64,000 bases of DNA, taken from contig DKQK01000053.1 of assembly GCA_002471665.1 (NCBI GenBank), positions 54,192-118,191 on the forward strand. Reading direction: 5' to 3'. Under the pieces are notes generated by a model. That model saw only the letters and a list, made by a program, of their open reading frames with translations. It was not told the origin of the DNA and ran no database searches. Each line of letters begins with the position of its first letter. Within the stretch, counting starts at the first letter, position 1. The translations under genes were made by a program, and so were the position numbers. This document shows positions 7,564 through 16,967 of the stretch, in pieces. This stretch comes from Gammaproteobacteria bacterium UBA7310. GTDB lineage: Bacteria; Pseudomonadota; Gammaproteobacteria; Pseudomonadales; Ketobacteraceae.

Positions 7564-8166
7564 TCAGCTGTGCGTACGTTTTTTCCATACCAGAGTCTGG
7601 TTATTGGCAGGCATACTGACATCTTCCAGCAGATCCAGCTTTGCTTGGTCGGCCAGCTCGGCAATGGCTTCAAAATCGCGAATACCCTGATGGGGCGCAC
7701 GCTGTTTTAGCCAGACATCGAAGTCGGCATTGCTGGGGCTGGTGTACTGGCCCCGATACTTGAACGGGCCATAAAAAAATACGTATCCGGATGGTTTAAC
7801 CAGGTTTGGCAGCAGGTTGAAAAAAGATTCAACAGCTTCCCAGCTCATAATGTGCAGCGTGTTGGCGGAAAACAGGTGGTCGTGTGGGGCAGGGCAAGGC
7901 ATTTTCTGGGTAACATCAAAGGCAATGGGCGCTGCCAGGTTCGGCTGATCCGCTTCCTGGCACCATTGTTGAATACCGGGCAGATGTTCTGCAACATCGG
8001 TGGGTTGCCAGTGAATATAGGGGAGCTGGGCCGATAGATAGGCAGCGTGCTGACCGGTGCCGCTGCCCACTTCCAGCAAGCTGCCGGGTGTGGTCAGGTA
8101 CTGACGTAACACCGCCAGAATCGGTTGCTTGTTGTTTTCACAGGCTTGAGAAAAAGGCTTTTCCAT
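7564..8166 (-). CDS. DUF938-type SAM-dependent methyltransferase
   Basis: 200-residue protein of the DUF938 family (METTL26-like), a class I methyltransferase fold. The SAM-binding motif LLEVGSGTGQHAAYL lies near residue 30 and FSANTLHIMSW near residue 100. The substrate is not known for the family. ATG 8166 has AGGAG seven bases upstream and is preferred over a start 42 bp further up. It lies upstream of rhlB in the same direction with a 114-bp gap. Confidence 0.85.
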   Translation of the reverse strand: MEKPFSQACENNKQPILAVLRQYLTTPGSLLEVGSGTGQHAAYLSAQLPYIHWQPTDVAEHLPGIQQWCQEADQPNLAAPIAFDVTQKMPCPAPHDHLFSANTLHIMSWEAVESFFNLLPNLVKPSGYVFFYGPFKYRGQYTSPSNADFDVWLKQRAPHQGIRDFEAIAELADQAKLDLLEDVSMPANNQTLVWKKRTHS

Positions 8167-8238
8167 GACGAACTCCTCGCTGGCGCAGCATAGCGCAGTG
8201 CGCGCCACGCAGGCAAGCTGCTGGCCCCCGGGGATCGC

Positions 8239-8556
8239 TCAGGCAGTACGGGGAGCGTCAAACCAGAACTCGATAATGGAGCAGTCGGATTCGTAGGAGA
8301 TATCGTATTCAGTGTGACTGGGTATTTCGAACCAGTCGCCAGTGGTGTAGTAACAGTCTTGGTCGTGAAACCGCACTTTGAGTCGGCCCTGAATCACCAG
8401 GCATTTTGAATGATTGGGATTGGTGGCGGCGTTGACTTCGGTGCCCGCTTCATATCGGCTGAACATGACATCGCAGCCATGGGCCCCCAGGTGAAAGACA
8501 TCCAACTGGTCCTCACCTTTCAGAAAGTAGTCCGATTTGTTCTGGAATAAGCTCAT
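8239..8556 (-). CDS. Small cupin-like protein
   Basis: 105 residues with the alternating beta-strand pattern of a single cupin barrel: a segment with His55-like NHSKCLVIQGRLKVRF, then GDWFEIPSHTEYDI, and an aromatic end. Cupins bind a metal or small ligand; here only scattered histidines are seen, so the ligand and function are unknown. GGAG stands before the ATG. It is upstream of the DUF938 gene and possibly in the same transcript (72-bp gap). Confidence 0.7.
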   Translation of the reverse strand: MSLFQNKSDYFLKGEDQLDVFHLGAHGCDVMFSRYEAGTEVNAATNPNHSKCLVIQGRLKVRFHDQDCYYTTGDWFEIPSHTEYDISYESDCSIIEFWFDAPRTA

Positions 8557-8744
8557 AACTCCATCCTCTCGATGCCACTGACACCGCTACTGGTTGTGCA
8601 ATCCCTGCGTACATTGTGCTTATTACCTTTTTGTTTTTGGATGATTCTCTTCCTTCTGTAATTTAGTACCATGTTTGAGGGAAAGATCAACTAAATTGTT
8701 ATGTCCGCTTTACAATGGGGGGCTAATTGATCAGGTGGTAATCA

Positions 8745-9881
8745 ATGCGGGTACACATTGAGCAGCGTTTTGTGGATTTGCCGGCAGAAATACAGCAGGC
8801 GCTGAGCGTGCCGGATCAAAACCCGTTTTTTAATGCTGCTTTTCTGAGGGCATTGGAAGAGACCGCTTGTGTGAGCCCGTCTCAGGGTTGGCAGCCCACC
8901 CACCTGTGGATTGAATCCGCTGATCAGGCGGTGTTTTATCTGCCGTTATACAAGAAGTCCCACTCCTGGGGGGAATTCGTTTTCGACCAGAGCTGGGCCA
9001 ATGCCTATCACCGACATGGGCTGCCCTACTATCCGAAATGGGTGTCTGCGATTCCGTTTACACCTAGCCTGGGGCCCCGTTGGTGGGTAAAGCCGGGTAC
9101 AGATGCCGCCCTGGCCTGGCAATGTGCGGCAGATTATATTAAAGCGGCGTTGGCTGGGGGCATGGCATCCAGTTGGCATCTCTTGTTCGCTCAGGGGGAG
9201 GATCTGCCGCTGCAGGATGACGAGGCTCTGGTGCGGCGTGATACCCAGTTCCACTGGCTCAACCAGGGCTATCAGGGGTTTGACGATTTCCTCGGGCAGA
9301 TGAAGTCCCGCAAGCGTAAGTCCATGCGTCGGGAGCGCGCCAAGGTGGCCGAGCAGGGGGTCAGTCTGGTGCGCAAGTTGGGGACTGAGCTGAGCGAGTC
9401 GGATTGGATTGAGTTTTATGCCTGTTATTGTAATACCTATCATGAGCGTGGTATGACCCCCTACCTGACCCTGGACTTTTTTCTGCGCATCGGTCGAGAT
9501 CTTGGGCGGCAGATCATGATGGTACAGGCCATACGTGATCAGCGGCTGATAGCGGCGGCTATTTGTTTTTATGACAGAACCACCTTGTATGGCCGCCATT
9601 GGGGGGCGTTACAGGATGTGGACTGTTTGCATTTTGAGGCTTGTTTTTACCAGGGCATTGAGTTCTGTATCGAACAGGGGTTGCAGCGTTTCGACCCGGG
9701 TACCCAGGGGGAGCACAAACTGTTGCGCGGATTTGAACCGGTGGCGACCCAGTCCTGGCATTGGATTGCACATTCAGCGTTTCGCAATGCCATTGCCGAC
9801 TTTCTGCAGGCCGAAGTCAGAGAGATCGAACGCTATCGGCAGCATGCAGCGGAATACCTTCCCTTTCGGTGCCCCGATTAA
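8745..9881 (+). CDS. GNAT-fold protein of the DUF482/COG3146 family
   Basis: 378 residues, member of the uncharacterised family sometimes labelled peptidogalycan biosynthesis protein. Its two GNAT-like halves resemble FemX/FemA-type aminoacyl- or N-acyltransferases. Family features seen: an N-terminal VPxxNPFFxxAFLRALE-type opening, SRKRKSMRRERAKV (basic strand-helix, about residue 190), YGRHWGALQDVDCLHFEACFYQGIEFCIE and FDPGTQGEHKLLRGFEP. Many COG3146 genes occur in proteobacteria without a proven reaction. It is transcribed toward rhlE, 114 bp upstream of it. Confidence 0.8.
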   Translation: MRVHIEQRFVDLPAEIQQALSVPDQNPFFNAAFLRALEETACVSPSQGWQPTHLWIESADQAVFYLPLYKKSHSWGEFVFDQSWANAYHRHGLPYYPKWVSAIPFTPSLGPRWWVKPGTDAALAWQCAADYIKAALAGGMASSWHLLFAQGEDLPLQDDEALVRRDTQFHWLNQGYQGFDDFLGQMKSRKRKSMRRERAKVAEQGVSLVRKLGTELSESDWIEFYACYCNTYHERGMTPYLTLDFFLRIGRDLGRQIMMVQAIRDQRLIAAAICFYDRTTLYGRHWGALQDVDCLHFEACFYQGIEFCIEQGLQRFDPGTQGEHKLLRGFEPVATQSWHWIAHSAFRNAIADFLQAEVREIERYRQHAAEYLPFRCPD

Positions 9882-9995
9882 CGGCGCGGGCAGCGTCATC
9901 GAAAGAAAGGGGCTATGCTCACTATGGTATATGGTGGACGGTTCCTGTACTCTGCCACACCGCCGTTCGGCACCCATCACTATATGGATCACCTA

Positions 9996-11363
9996 ATGAG
10001 TTTTGCTTCACTGGGCCTGTCTGCCCCCATCCTGAGCGCTGTGGCCGATCAGGGCTATGAAACCCCGTCTCCCATTCAGTTGAAAGCCATTCCGCCGGTG
10101 CTGGAAGGCAAGGATGTGATGGCGGCCGCCCAGACCGGCACCGGCAAAACCGCGGGTTTCACCTTGCCTATTCTGCAACGCCTGTCCAGCGGTCAGCGGG
10201 CGCAGGCCAATCAGGTGCGTTGCCTGATACTGACCCCTACCCGTGAACTGGCGGCTCAGGTGGCGGAAAACGTGGCCCTCTATGGTGCCAATCTGCCGTT
10301 GCGTTCGGCGGTGGTGTTTGGCGGTGTGAAGATTAACCCGCAGATGATGAAATTGCGTAAAGGGGTGGATATCTTGGTGGCCACTCCGGGGCGCCTGCTG
10401 GACCTGTACAACCAGAACGCGGTGAGGTTCAAGCAGCTGGAGGTGCTGGTGCTGGATGAAGCGGATCGCATGCTGGACATGGGCTTCATTCATGATATTC
10501 GCCGAATTATTGCCGTGCTGCCCAAGCAGCGGCAGACCATCCTGTTTTCCGCCACCTTTTCCGACGACATTCGTAAACTGGCAAAAACATTGGTACACAA
10601 TCCGCTGGAGATCTCTGTCGCACCGGCGAATTCCACCGCCAGCCTGGTTGAGCAGCTGGTGTGTCCGGTGGACAAGAAAAAGAAGGCGGACTTGCTGGTT
10701 GCACTGATTCGAAAGCAGCAATGGCAGCAGGTGCTGGTGTTCACCAAGACCAAACGGGGCGCCAATCAGTTGAGCCGACATCTGGAAACAGAGGGGATCA
10801 CCGCTGCGGCCATTCATGGCAATAAAACCCAGGCAGCCCGCACCAAGGCGCTGGCGGAGTTCAAGCGCGGGGGAGTGCGCGTTCTGGTGGCCACCGACAT
10901 TGCTGCCAGGGGGTTGGACATCGATCAGTTACCCCAGGTGGTCAATTATGAGCTGCCCAATGTGCCTGAAGATTATGTGCATCGGATCGGGCGCACCGGT
11001 CGTGCCGGTGCCAGTGGCAAGGCGGTATCGTTGGTGTGCGCTGATGAAGCCAAGCTGCTGTTTGACATTGAGCGGGTGATCCGGCGTGTTGTTGATCGGG
11101 AAACGGTTCCTGGTTTTGAGCCGGTGCATGAATTGCCGGAATCCCGTTTGCCAAATAAAGCGAACAAACCCAGGAAACCCAAGCAGTCCAGGCACAAATC
11201 CGAGCACAAGGATGGTCAGCGTTCGTCAGAGATTGCCACCGGGCACAAGCCTCCTGCAAAGAAGCCTTCCACCCGGCGAGTGCGACGCAAACCGGCTGCT
11301 CAGGGCACAAGCCCGGGTGCAAAAAACGGCGCAGCCAGAGCTCGGGCTGCGTCGCGCAAGTAA
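9996..11363 (+). CDS. rhlE: ATP-dependent RNA helicase RhlE-like (DEAD-box)
   Basis: DEAD-box helicase with the RhlE-type start MSFASLGLS. Motifs: SPIQ, AAQTGTGKT, PTRELAAQV, DEADRMLDMGF, SATF, RGLDI, HRIGRTGRAG. The tail (about residues 385-455) is Lys/Arg/Pro-rich and probably binds RNA. RhlE homologues act in ribosome maturation and in cold-adapted RNA turnover. The ATG at 9996 is chosen because it gives the family N-terminus; the frame is open upstream to 9915 with further ATGs. It is convergent with dbpA, sharing a hairpin. Confidence 0.92.
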   Translation: MSFASLGLSAPILSAVADQGYETPSPIQLKAIPPVLEGKDVMAAAQTGTGKTAGFTLPILQRLSSGQRAQANQVRCLILTPTRELAAQVAENVALYGANLPLRSAVVFGGVKINPQMMKLRKGVDILVATPGRLLDLYNQNAVRFKQLEVLVLDEADRMLDMGFIHDIRRIIAVLPKQRQTILFSATFSDDIRKLAKTLVHNPLEISVAPANSTASLVEQLVCPVDKKKKADLLVALIRKQQWQQVLVFTKTKRGANQLSRHLETEGITAAAIHGNKTQAARTKALAEFKRGGVRVLVATDIAARGLDIDQLPQVVNYELPNVPEDYVHRIGRTGRAGASGKAVSLVCADEAKLLFDIERVIRRVVDRETVPGFEPVHELPESRLPNKANKPRKPKQSRHKSEHKDGQRSSEIATGHKPPAKKPSTRRVRRKPAAQGTSPGAKNGAARARAASRK

Positions 11364-11372
11364 ACCGGTGAT

Positions 11373-11402
11373 TGCGCTTAACGGGTGATGCCCGTTAGCG
11401 CA
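11373..11402. terminator. Hairpin between convergent rhlE and dbpA
   Basis: Stem TGCGC-T-TAACGGG / CCCGTTA-GCGCA with a TGATG loop and one bulged T. It overlaps the dbpA stop codon and follows the rhlE stop by 9 bp. There is no T-run. It probably works as a shared 3' end structure. Confidence 0.55.
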
Positions 11403-12780
11403 GGTGACGTACCTTGAAGGTGCGACCTTTCAGTTTACCCTGGGTGAGCTTTGTCAGCGCCTGGCGCAGCACTTTGCGTTGTACCGCCACATAAGAAGCG
11501 TTATCGAAGATCTGAATTTTGCCCACCTGGTTGCCGTTGATGCCGTTGTCTCCGGTCAGCGCGCCCAGGATGTCGCCCGGCCGGACCTTTTGCTTTTTAC
11601 CACCATCAATTTGCAAGGTGGCCATGGGGGCGTCCGCAATGGCGTCGTTCAGCAGGTATTGCGGCGGCAGCGGTTCGGCCTCGATGTCCAGATTCAGAAA
11701 ATGGCCCAGTTTTTCAATTTTATAGCGTTCTTTTTCATTGTAGAGCGTGCAGGCCAGTCCGTTGCTGCCGGCTCTTCCGGTTCGGCCTATGCGGTGAACG
11801 TGTACTTCGCTGTCCCTGGCCAGGTGGTAGTTGATGACCGCATCCAGCTCTTCTATATCCAGCCCCCGTGCTGCCACATCGGTTGCCACCAACACTCGGA
11901 TGCTTCTGTTGGCGAAGCGCACCAGGGTTTGATCCCGTTCCTTTTGTTCCAGGTCTCCATGCAGCGCCAGGGCACTGAAGCCATAATCATGTAACGCGTC
12001 GGCCACCTCCTGGGTTTCCCGTTTGGTGTTGCAGAACACCACTGCCGTATCAGGCTTGATCTGCAACAGGATCAGGCGCAATGCCTGCAAACGCTGGGCT
12101 TCATCCTGCACACAGAAAAAACGTTGCTGGATGCTGGTGTCATCATGGGTGGACTCCACTTTCACCATGATGGGAGCTTGCATGATTTGCTGGGCGATGG
12201 TTTGTATCTGGGGCGGGTAGGTGGCGCTGAAGAGCAGGGTTTGTCGTTGTTGGGGCACATGCTCAACAATCGCATCCAACGCCGGCTGGAATCCCATATC
12301 CAGCATGCGGTCCGCCTCATCCAATACCAACGTGTTCAGGTGGGCCAGGTTCAGAGTGCCTTTACGCAGGTGTTCTTCTACTCGGCCGGGGGTGCCGACG
12401 ATGATGTGCGCACCGTGTTCAAGTGAACCGATCTGGGGGCCCATGGGCATCCCGCCACACAGTGTCAGTACTTTGATATTGTGAATGGTGCGCGCCAGTC
12501 GGCGAATCTCTTTTGCCACCTGGTCGGCCAGCTCCCGGGTGGGACACAGGACCAGTGACTGTACCCGGAAACGTTTTACCTCCAGGTTGTGCAGCAACCC
12601 CAGACTGAAGGCTGCGGTTTTACCGCTGCCGGTTTTGCCCTGGGCGATCACATCCTTGCCGGCAAGGATGGGCGGCAGGCTCTGGGCCTGAATGGGGGTC
12701 ATTGCTTCGTAACCCAGGGCCGCCAGGTTATGCAGTAAATCCGGTTTAAGGGACAGGGTGGAAAAGGCGTGTGTATTCAA
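11395..12780 (-). CDS. dbpA: ATP-dependent RNA helicase DbpA
   Basis: DEAD-box helicase specific for 23S rRNA helix 92 during large-subunit assembly. Helicase core: TPIQ, GKTGSGKT, PTRELADQV, DEAD, SATYPP, RGLDI, HRIGRTGRAG. The last 75 residues or so form the DbpA RNA-binding domain (QKVRPGDILGALTG, GKIQIFDNASYVAV, LKGRTFKVR). The start is taken as TTG 12780, which gives MNTHAFSTLSL like known DbpA proteins and has GAGGGA upstream. Longer starts (to 12864) add an unrelated basic segment. 461 residues is close to the E. coli length of 457. Confidence 0.92.
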   Translation of the reverse strand: MNTHAFSTLSLKPDLLHNLAALGYEAMTPIQAQSLPPILAGKDVIAQGKTGSGKTAAFSLGLLHNLEVKRFRVQSLVLCPTRELADQVAKEIRRLARTIHNIKVLTLCGGMPMGPQIGSLEHGAHIIVGTPGRVEEHLRKGTLNLAHLNTLVLDEADRMLDMGFQPALDAIVEHVPQQRQTLLFSATYPPQIQTIAQQIMQAPIMVKVESTHDDTSIQQRFFCVQDEAQRLQALRLILLQIKPDTAVVFCNTKRETQEVADALHDYGFSALALHGDLEQKERDQTLVRFANRSIRVLVATDVAARGLDIEELDAVINYHLARDSEVHVHRIGRTGRAGSNGLACTLYNEKERYKIEKLGHFLNLDIEAEPLPPQYLLNDAIADAPMATLQIDGGKKQKVRPGDILGALTGDNGINGNQVGKIQIFDNASYVAVQRKVLRQALTKLTQGKLKGRTFKVRHLR

Positions 12781-12876
12781 GGCGGTGTCCCTCGTGGTTG
12801 CCGGTATGCTTGCCGGCTTGTGACCGGCCGGCGCCACTCTAACACCGAATGCCCGCAGGCCCAAGCGCCGGCTGCT

Positions 12877-14784
12877 TCAGCCTGTGTGCACCAGTATGGG
12901 TGGCAATGGACACTCCAGGGCCTCGCAGATGGCCCGCAACAGTTCCATTTCTTTCAGGGTGGCTTTGTTGTCATGCAGGATACAATCGACACAGGCATCC
13001 ACCACCGGTTGTTTCAGCAGGGGAGCCAGACGTTTCAACTGCTGTAGTGCCTGATTCAATCCTTTGGGGCTGGGAGGTTGCCCTAACGCGCTGCTGTAAT
13101 CCGTGGTGCTGTAGTACTGCATTATATTGCTGAAGTTCTCCCGCTGTCGGTCTTTGCCATCGCCGCTTACCTGCACCAAGGCGCTGAACAGCGTTGCCAG
13201 GGCCGGCTCCAGTGGCTGGTAGCGTTTAATGGTGCGGGCAGGCCTGCGTATCTCGCTCAGGTTTTGCTGCACCAGAAAGCAGTAGACGAATTCCGACAGG
13301 GTTACCTTGCGATCCAGCTTGATCAGGTCAATGGCGTGTTTGATGATGTGGTTGCGCTGAGCGGGCTCAGCCTGCTTCAGGGTAGCCAGGCAGATGTCCA
13401 GCAATGGCAAACGAATTTGCGGGCCTGCCTGCTGCAGTTGCTCCCGCAGTGCAAGAGCCGCCTGCGGCAGGGCTACCGGAAGGGAAGTCAGGGTGGGCGA
13501 TTCCAGTAACAGTAACGCGTAGAGAACCGCGTCGGCAGAATCCAGGCTGTGGGCCAGCTCGTTGATGGCGTGGGGAATCTGTTGGTGCAGTTGCTGGGCA
13601 TAGTCGTAATGTTCCGGGCTGGGCGCCCCGATTGATTCCTTAACAGCCTTAGGGGTGGCATGAAGGGTCGGGTTACCCGCAAAATTCTGTGCCGCTGCCT
13701 GCGCGGTAGCGGGTGTGCCGGTGGCGGCGGTTGCATCCACGGCGGTGTGCGGCAGCTCTTCCCGTTTGCGAAAACGCGCCTTCAGGCGGGGCAGCAAGCC
13801 CCGGTCAATGGCACGAATTCGATCCTCGATGGGTGGGTGAGTCGCCAGCATGCTGCTGAGCTGCATCTTGACGGTTTCACCAAAACACATGTGGTTCATA
13901 TCCTCGGCGTGGGCGCCCATCAACAGGCTGTTACCGGAATAATGTTGAATGGCGTAGAGCGCGCTGGCGATGCCGTCCGGGTTGCGGGTGAACTGAACCG
14001 AGGAGGCATCCGCCAAAAACTCCCGTTGCCGTGAAATGGCGGCCTTGATCAGGCGGCCGAAGAACAAGCCGACGTAGCCAATGAGCATCAGGGCCAGCCC
14101 AAGGGGAATCAACTGGTTGCCATCTTTGCCGGAGCGGCGCCCATAGTAATGACGGTGGGATTGCCCGCGCAGCAGAAACTCGCCGATCTGACCAATAAAA
14201 AGAATGCCGGCCAGAATCCCGATCAGGCGCACGTTGAGCTTCATATCACCGTTCAGGATGTGGGAAAACTCATGGCCAATCACCCCCTGGAGTTCGTCCC
14301 GGGTCAGTTTTTCCAGGCTGCCCTGGGTAACGGCCAATACGGTGTTGCTGGTATCGGTACCCGCAACGAACGCGTTGATACCCGGTTCATCCCGCATGAT
14401 AAACAGGCGCGGAACCGACGTGCCCGAGGCAATGGACATTTCTTCCACCACATTGATCAGCATTCGCTCCCGGGGATCTTTTGTGGCGGAGTCCAGGGGG
14501 GTGCCACCGGCCATCAGCGCCACCGAAACACCCCCCTTGCTCAGTTGCGCCAGCCGCATCAGGCTGCCCACTGCGATGGCCGCCAAAGTGGCACCGGCGA
14601 TTCCCCAGCAAAAGGGATGCTGCAGCCATTGCCAGAACGGCATGTTCATTTCGCTGGCCAGGATCAACACCAGATAAAGGCTCAGGTTGACTGCGGCGAT
14701 GATCAGCAGTATTGCGCTGATGAAATAGAAAAGCAGCAGGCCGGTTTTACGGCGGGCGTTGTCTTGGTTCTGATAGAAACTCAT
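12877..14784 (-). CDS. M48-family membrane zinc metallopeptidase (HtpX-like) with long C-terminal region
   Basis: 635 residues. Two transmembrane segments (about 15-43 and 60-77) precede a peptidase domain with HEFSH (His171, Glu172, His175) and the third zinc ligand in REFLADASS (Glu255). A further membrane pair lies near 188-245. This is the HtpX/Ste24 layout with the active site facing the cytoplasm. The C-terminal 300 residues are a helical, Ala/Gln/Leu-rich region not seen in HtpX. It is often found with LemA, which sits 5 bp upstream here, so the two form an operon and probably act together in membrane protein or envelope quality control. Confidence 0.9.
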   Translation of the reverse strand: MSFYQNQDNARRKTGLLLFYFISAILLIIAAVNLSLYLVLILASEMNMPFWQWLQHPFCWGIAGATLAAIAVGSLMRLAQLSKGGVSVALMAGGTPLDSATKDPRERMLINVVEEMSIASGTSVPRLFIMRDEPGINAFVAGTDTSNTVLAVTQGSLEKLTRDELQGVIGHEFSHILNGDMKLNVRLIGILAGILFIGQIGEFLLRGQSHRHYYGRRSGKDGNQLIPLGLALMLIGYVGLFFGRLIKAAISRQREFLADASSVQFTRNPDGIASALYAIQHYSGNSLLMGAHAEDMNHMCFGETVKMQLSSMLATHPPIEDRIRAIDRGLLPRLKARFRKREELPHTAVDATAATGTPATAQAAAQNFAGNPTLHATPKAVKESIGAPSPEHYDYAQQLHQQIPHAINELAHSLDSADAVLYALLLLESPTLTSLPVALPQAALALREQLQQAGPQIRLPLLDICLATLKQAEPAQRNHIIKHAIDLIKLDRKVTLSEFVYCFLVQQNLSEIRRPARTIKRYQPLEPALATLFSALVQVSGDGKDRQRENFSNIMQYYSTTDYSSALGQPPSPKGLNQALQQLKRLAPLLKQPVVDACVDCILHDNKATLKEMELLRAICEALECPLPPILVHTG

Positions 14785-14789
14785 GGTGC

Positions 14790-15380
14790 TCAGCTAAACG
14801 AAACCTTCACACCCTTGCGTGCTGCCTGATCCTCGATTTCCAACAGTTCAGCGGCTTGGAAACGGCCACCGGCAATCAGGCTGTTGGGAAATTGTTCCCG
14901 ATAGGTGTTGTATTCCATGACGGCATCATTGAAGGCCTGGCGGGCGAACGCAATGCGATTCTCAGTGGAAGACAATTCTTCCATCAACTGACTCATGGTG
15001 GTGTTGGCTTTCAGGTCAGGGTAGTTTTCTGACAGCGCAAAAAACTTCCCCAGGGCGCCGCCGAGCAGGGATTCCGCACCCCCCAGCGAGCGCACTGCCT
15101 TACCGTCATCCGGATGACTGGCCGCGGCCTTGGCCGCCGCCGCCGCTTCATTGCGGGCTTCGATGACCGCAGTGAGGGTTTCCCTTTCGTGCTCCATGTA
15201 TTTTCTGGCGGTTTCCACCAGATTGGGGATCAGGTCATAGCGCCGCTGCAGCTGTACATCGATTTGCGAGAACGCGTTCTTGAAGCGGTTCTTCAGTGCC
15301 ACCAGTTTGTTGTAGATGGTAATGGCGTATACCACCACCAAAGCGATAATAACGAATGTGATAATTGTGCCTGTGGACAT
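14790..15380 (-). CDS. lemA: LemA family protein
   Basis: 196-residue LemA protein: one N-terminal transmembrane helix (about residues 5-23) followed by a long helical bundle. Signature YNKLVALKNRFKNAFSQIDV, then RRYDLIPNLVETARKYMEHE, SENYPDLKAN and NTYREQFP. The short N-terminus is outside and the bundle is in the cytoplasm in studied cases. Its biochemical role is unknown, but lemA-M48 pairs are widespread. It is the first gene of the pair, 5 bp before the protease gene. Confidence 0.92.
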   Translation of the reverse strand: MSTGTIITFVIIALVVVYAITIYNKLVALKNRFKNAFSQIDVQLQRRYDLIPNLVETARKYMEHERETLTAVIEARNEAAAAAKAAASHPDDGKAVRSLGGAESLLGGALGKFFALSENYPDLKANTTMSQLMEELSSTENRIAFARQAFNDAVMEYNTYREQFPNSLIAGGRFQAAELLEIEDQAARKGVKVSFS

Positions 15381-15486
15381 GCCGGTTCCCCTGGAGGTAA
15401 AGGTGCGGTGTCGCAGCCCGCAGGATGCGACCTCTTAAATATAGACAGTCAACCGGAACAAATTAAGTGAATAAGGCAGGAACCGG

Positions 15487-16128
15487 TCAGCGACGGGCCA
15501 GTAAAAGCCGTTTTTGATAAATGGGTCGAAATAATTTCAGGTATTTGGACTGATATTGCTGGGTGTTGCTGTGGTAGAAAGCAACCGCCTGCTCGGTGCT
15601 GCCGTGGCGATGCAACAGCGTCTTCAGGTATTTGGCAGCGTACATTACGTTGTTGTGGGGCTCGAACAGGGTGGCCAGGGAATCAAAATGGCGGCCATGG
15701 AACTTCCAGTTGATCTGCATCAGGCCCACATCCACGCTGCGGGTGTCCAGCAGGCGTATCTCCCAGTTTGAGGGCCGGTTGATGCCCAGCATGGCCGCGT
15801 TGCGTTTGGTCTGTTCCAGGGCCGCCTGGGCATCCCGTTGTGTGGGGAAGAAAAGGCGCTGGGATTCATCGGGATAATCCAGCCGTAACAGCCAGGGGTT
15901 GGCCTGGGCGGCTTCCACCAGCTGGATGGCATCGGCTTTGCTGCGGGGCTTGAAACCTTCCCAGTTGAGGTTCACCGCCCACGGGTGCATTTGGGATTCC
16001 ATTTCGGCAATGGAATGCAGCAGCGCCGGCTTGATCCGGTAGCGCTCAGCGGCTTGCTGGAACAAGGGGTTGGCCACGGAGGTGGTGGCAACCCAGGTTA
16101 GTATGAGAAAAACGACTGCTTTGAACAT
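15487..16128 (-). CDS. Exported lytic transglycosylase-like protein (SLT domain)
   Basis: 213 residues with a signal peptide (about residues 1-19, cleaved after VAN or nearby). The SLT fold cleaves peptidoglycan glycan strands. The catalytic glutamate is expected at Glu44 in IAEMESQMHPWAVN, and the downstream motifs DVGLMQINW and PHNNVMYAAKYLKTLL are typical. A segment of about 60 residues between these motifs is an insertion often seen in VirB1/conjugation-type and pilus-associated enzymes. No secretion genes adjoin it; it stands alone between lemA and a membrane protein gene. Confidence 0.85.
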   Translation of the reverse strand: MFKAVVFLILTWVATTSVANPLFQQAAERYRIKPALLHSIAEMESQMHPWAVNLNWEGFKPRSKADAIQLVEAAQANPWLLRLDYPDESQRLFFPTQRDAQAALEQTKRNAAMLGINRPSNWEIRLLDTRSVDVGLMQINWKFHGRHFDSLATLFEPHNNVMYAAKYLKTLLHRHGSTEQAVAFYHSNTQQYQSKYLKLFRPIYQKRLLLARR

Positions 16129-16217
16129 GATCTCAAAATGACAAGTGGTTCACATTTAGGGTAGACAATGGAACCACAAAATCCGGAGCAGTTTTGTTGT
16201 ACCTGTGTAAACGAGCG

Positions 16218-16967
16218 TTACACCGGCCGGAAGATATCCTTGTAGCTTGTGTAAGCGCTCACTATCACCAGTGGGGCGACAACAAATATGCCTAATCCCA
16301 CGGTCACCACCACCGCCAGGTACAGCAGGACCAGAATCAAGCTGTAGACCAGCAATGGCAAAAGGTTGTGAAAGATGGCGCCGATGGCGGTTTTCATGGC
16401 GGCAGCCGGGCGCAGCTCATTGAAGACCACCAGACAGGGTGCCCACCACATGGCAAATACCACCAGCAGGATAAAGGTGATGCCCAGAATCAGCAGTACC
16501 AGTGCCCCCAGGATGGCAACCACCGCGGAATCGCCACCCATGGCGGTGAGCGTCAGGGCAATCGCCACACCAAACACCACCGATACCAGCAGGACGGTGA
16601 GCACGAATATCACACCCAACACCAGCAAAGGCCCTGCGTGGGTTTTGAAGCCCTGGAACAGAGTCTCAATCCGCAATACACCCTTGTTTTCCAGTTGCGC
16701 CAAACCCAGCATGAATCCCGCCATCAGGGCCGGGGTGAGGATCTGGCCCACAAAGGGGATCATGTTAGCGGCGGTGAGCACGATCATCAGTACCAGCCAT
16801 AAACCAATCATCATCCAGGGGGCCTGCTTGAACAGAGACCAGGCATCCGAGATCCAATTGAGCCCGTTTCCTGCCGGCAGGGACACCGCTGCCACGGGGC
16901 CTGTGGTGGTTTCGCCCACCAGAGAGTCGGGCACGTCATAGGGATTAGAGTTTGTTTCAGGTGGCAT
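16218..16967 (-). CDS. BPSS1780-type integral membrane protein of unknown function
   Basis: 249 residues with about five to six transmembrane helices in two blocks (about 50-90 and 110-235). A soluble N-terminal 40 residues is rich in Pro/Asn (PPETNSNPYDVPDS). The layout fits the BPSS1780-family membrane proteins, for which no function is established. It is monocistronic, divergent from folE2. Confidence 0.75.
   Translation of the reverse strand: MPPETNSNPYDVPDSLVGETTTGPVAAVSLPAGNGLNWISDAWSLFKQAPWMMIGLWLVLMIVLTAANMIPFVGQILTPALMAGFMLGLAQLENKGVLRIETLFQGFKTHAGPLLVLGVIFVLTVLLVSVVFGVAIALTLTAMGGDSAVVAILGALVLLILGITFILLVVFAMWWAPCLVVFNELRPAAAMKTAIGAIFHNLLPLLVYSLILVLLYLAVVVTVGLGIFVVAPLVIVSAYTSYKDIFRPV

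Noticed and set aside
10008..10817. 269-codon open frame antisense to rhlE
   Set aside because: Gln/His-rich shadow of the helicase gene with no independent evidence.
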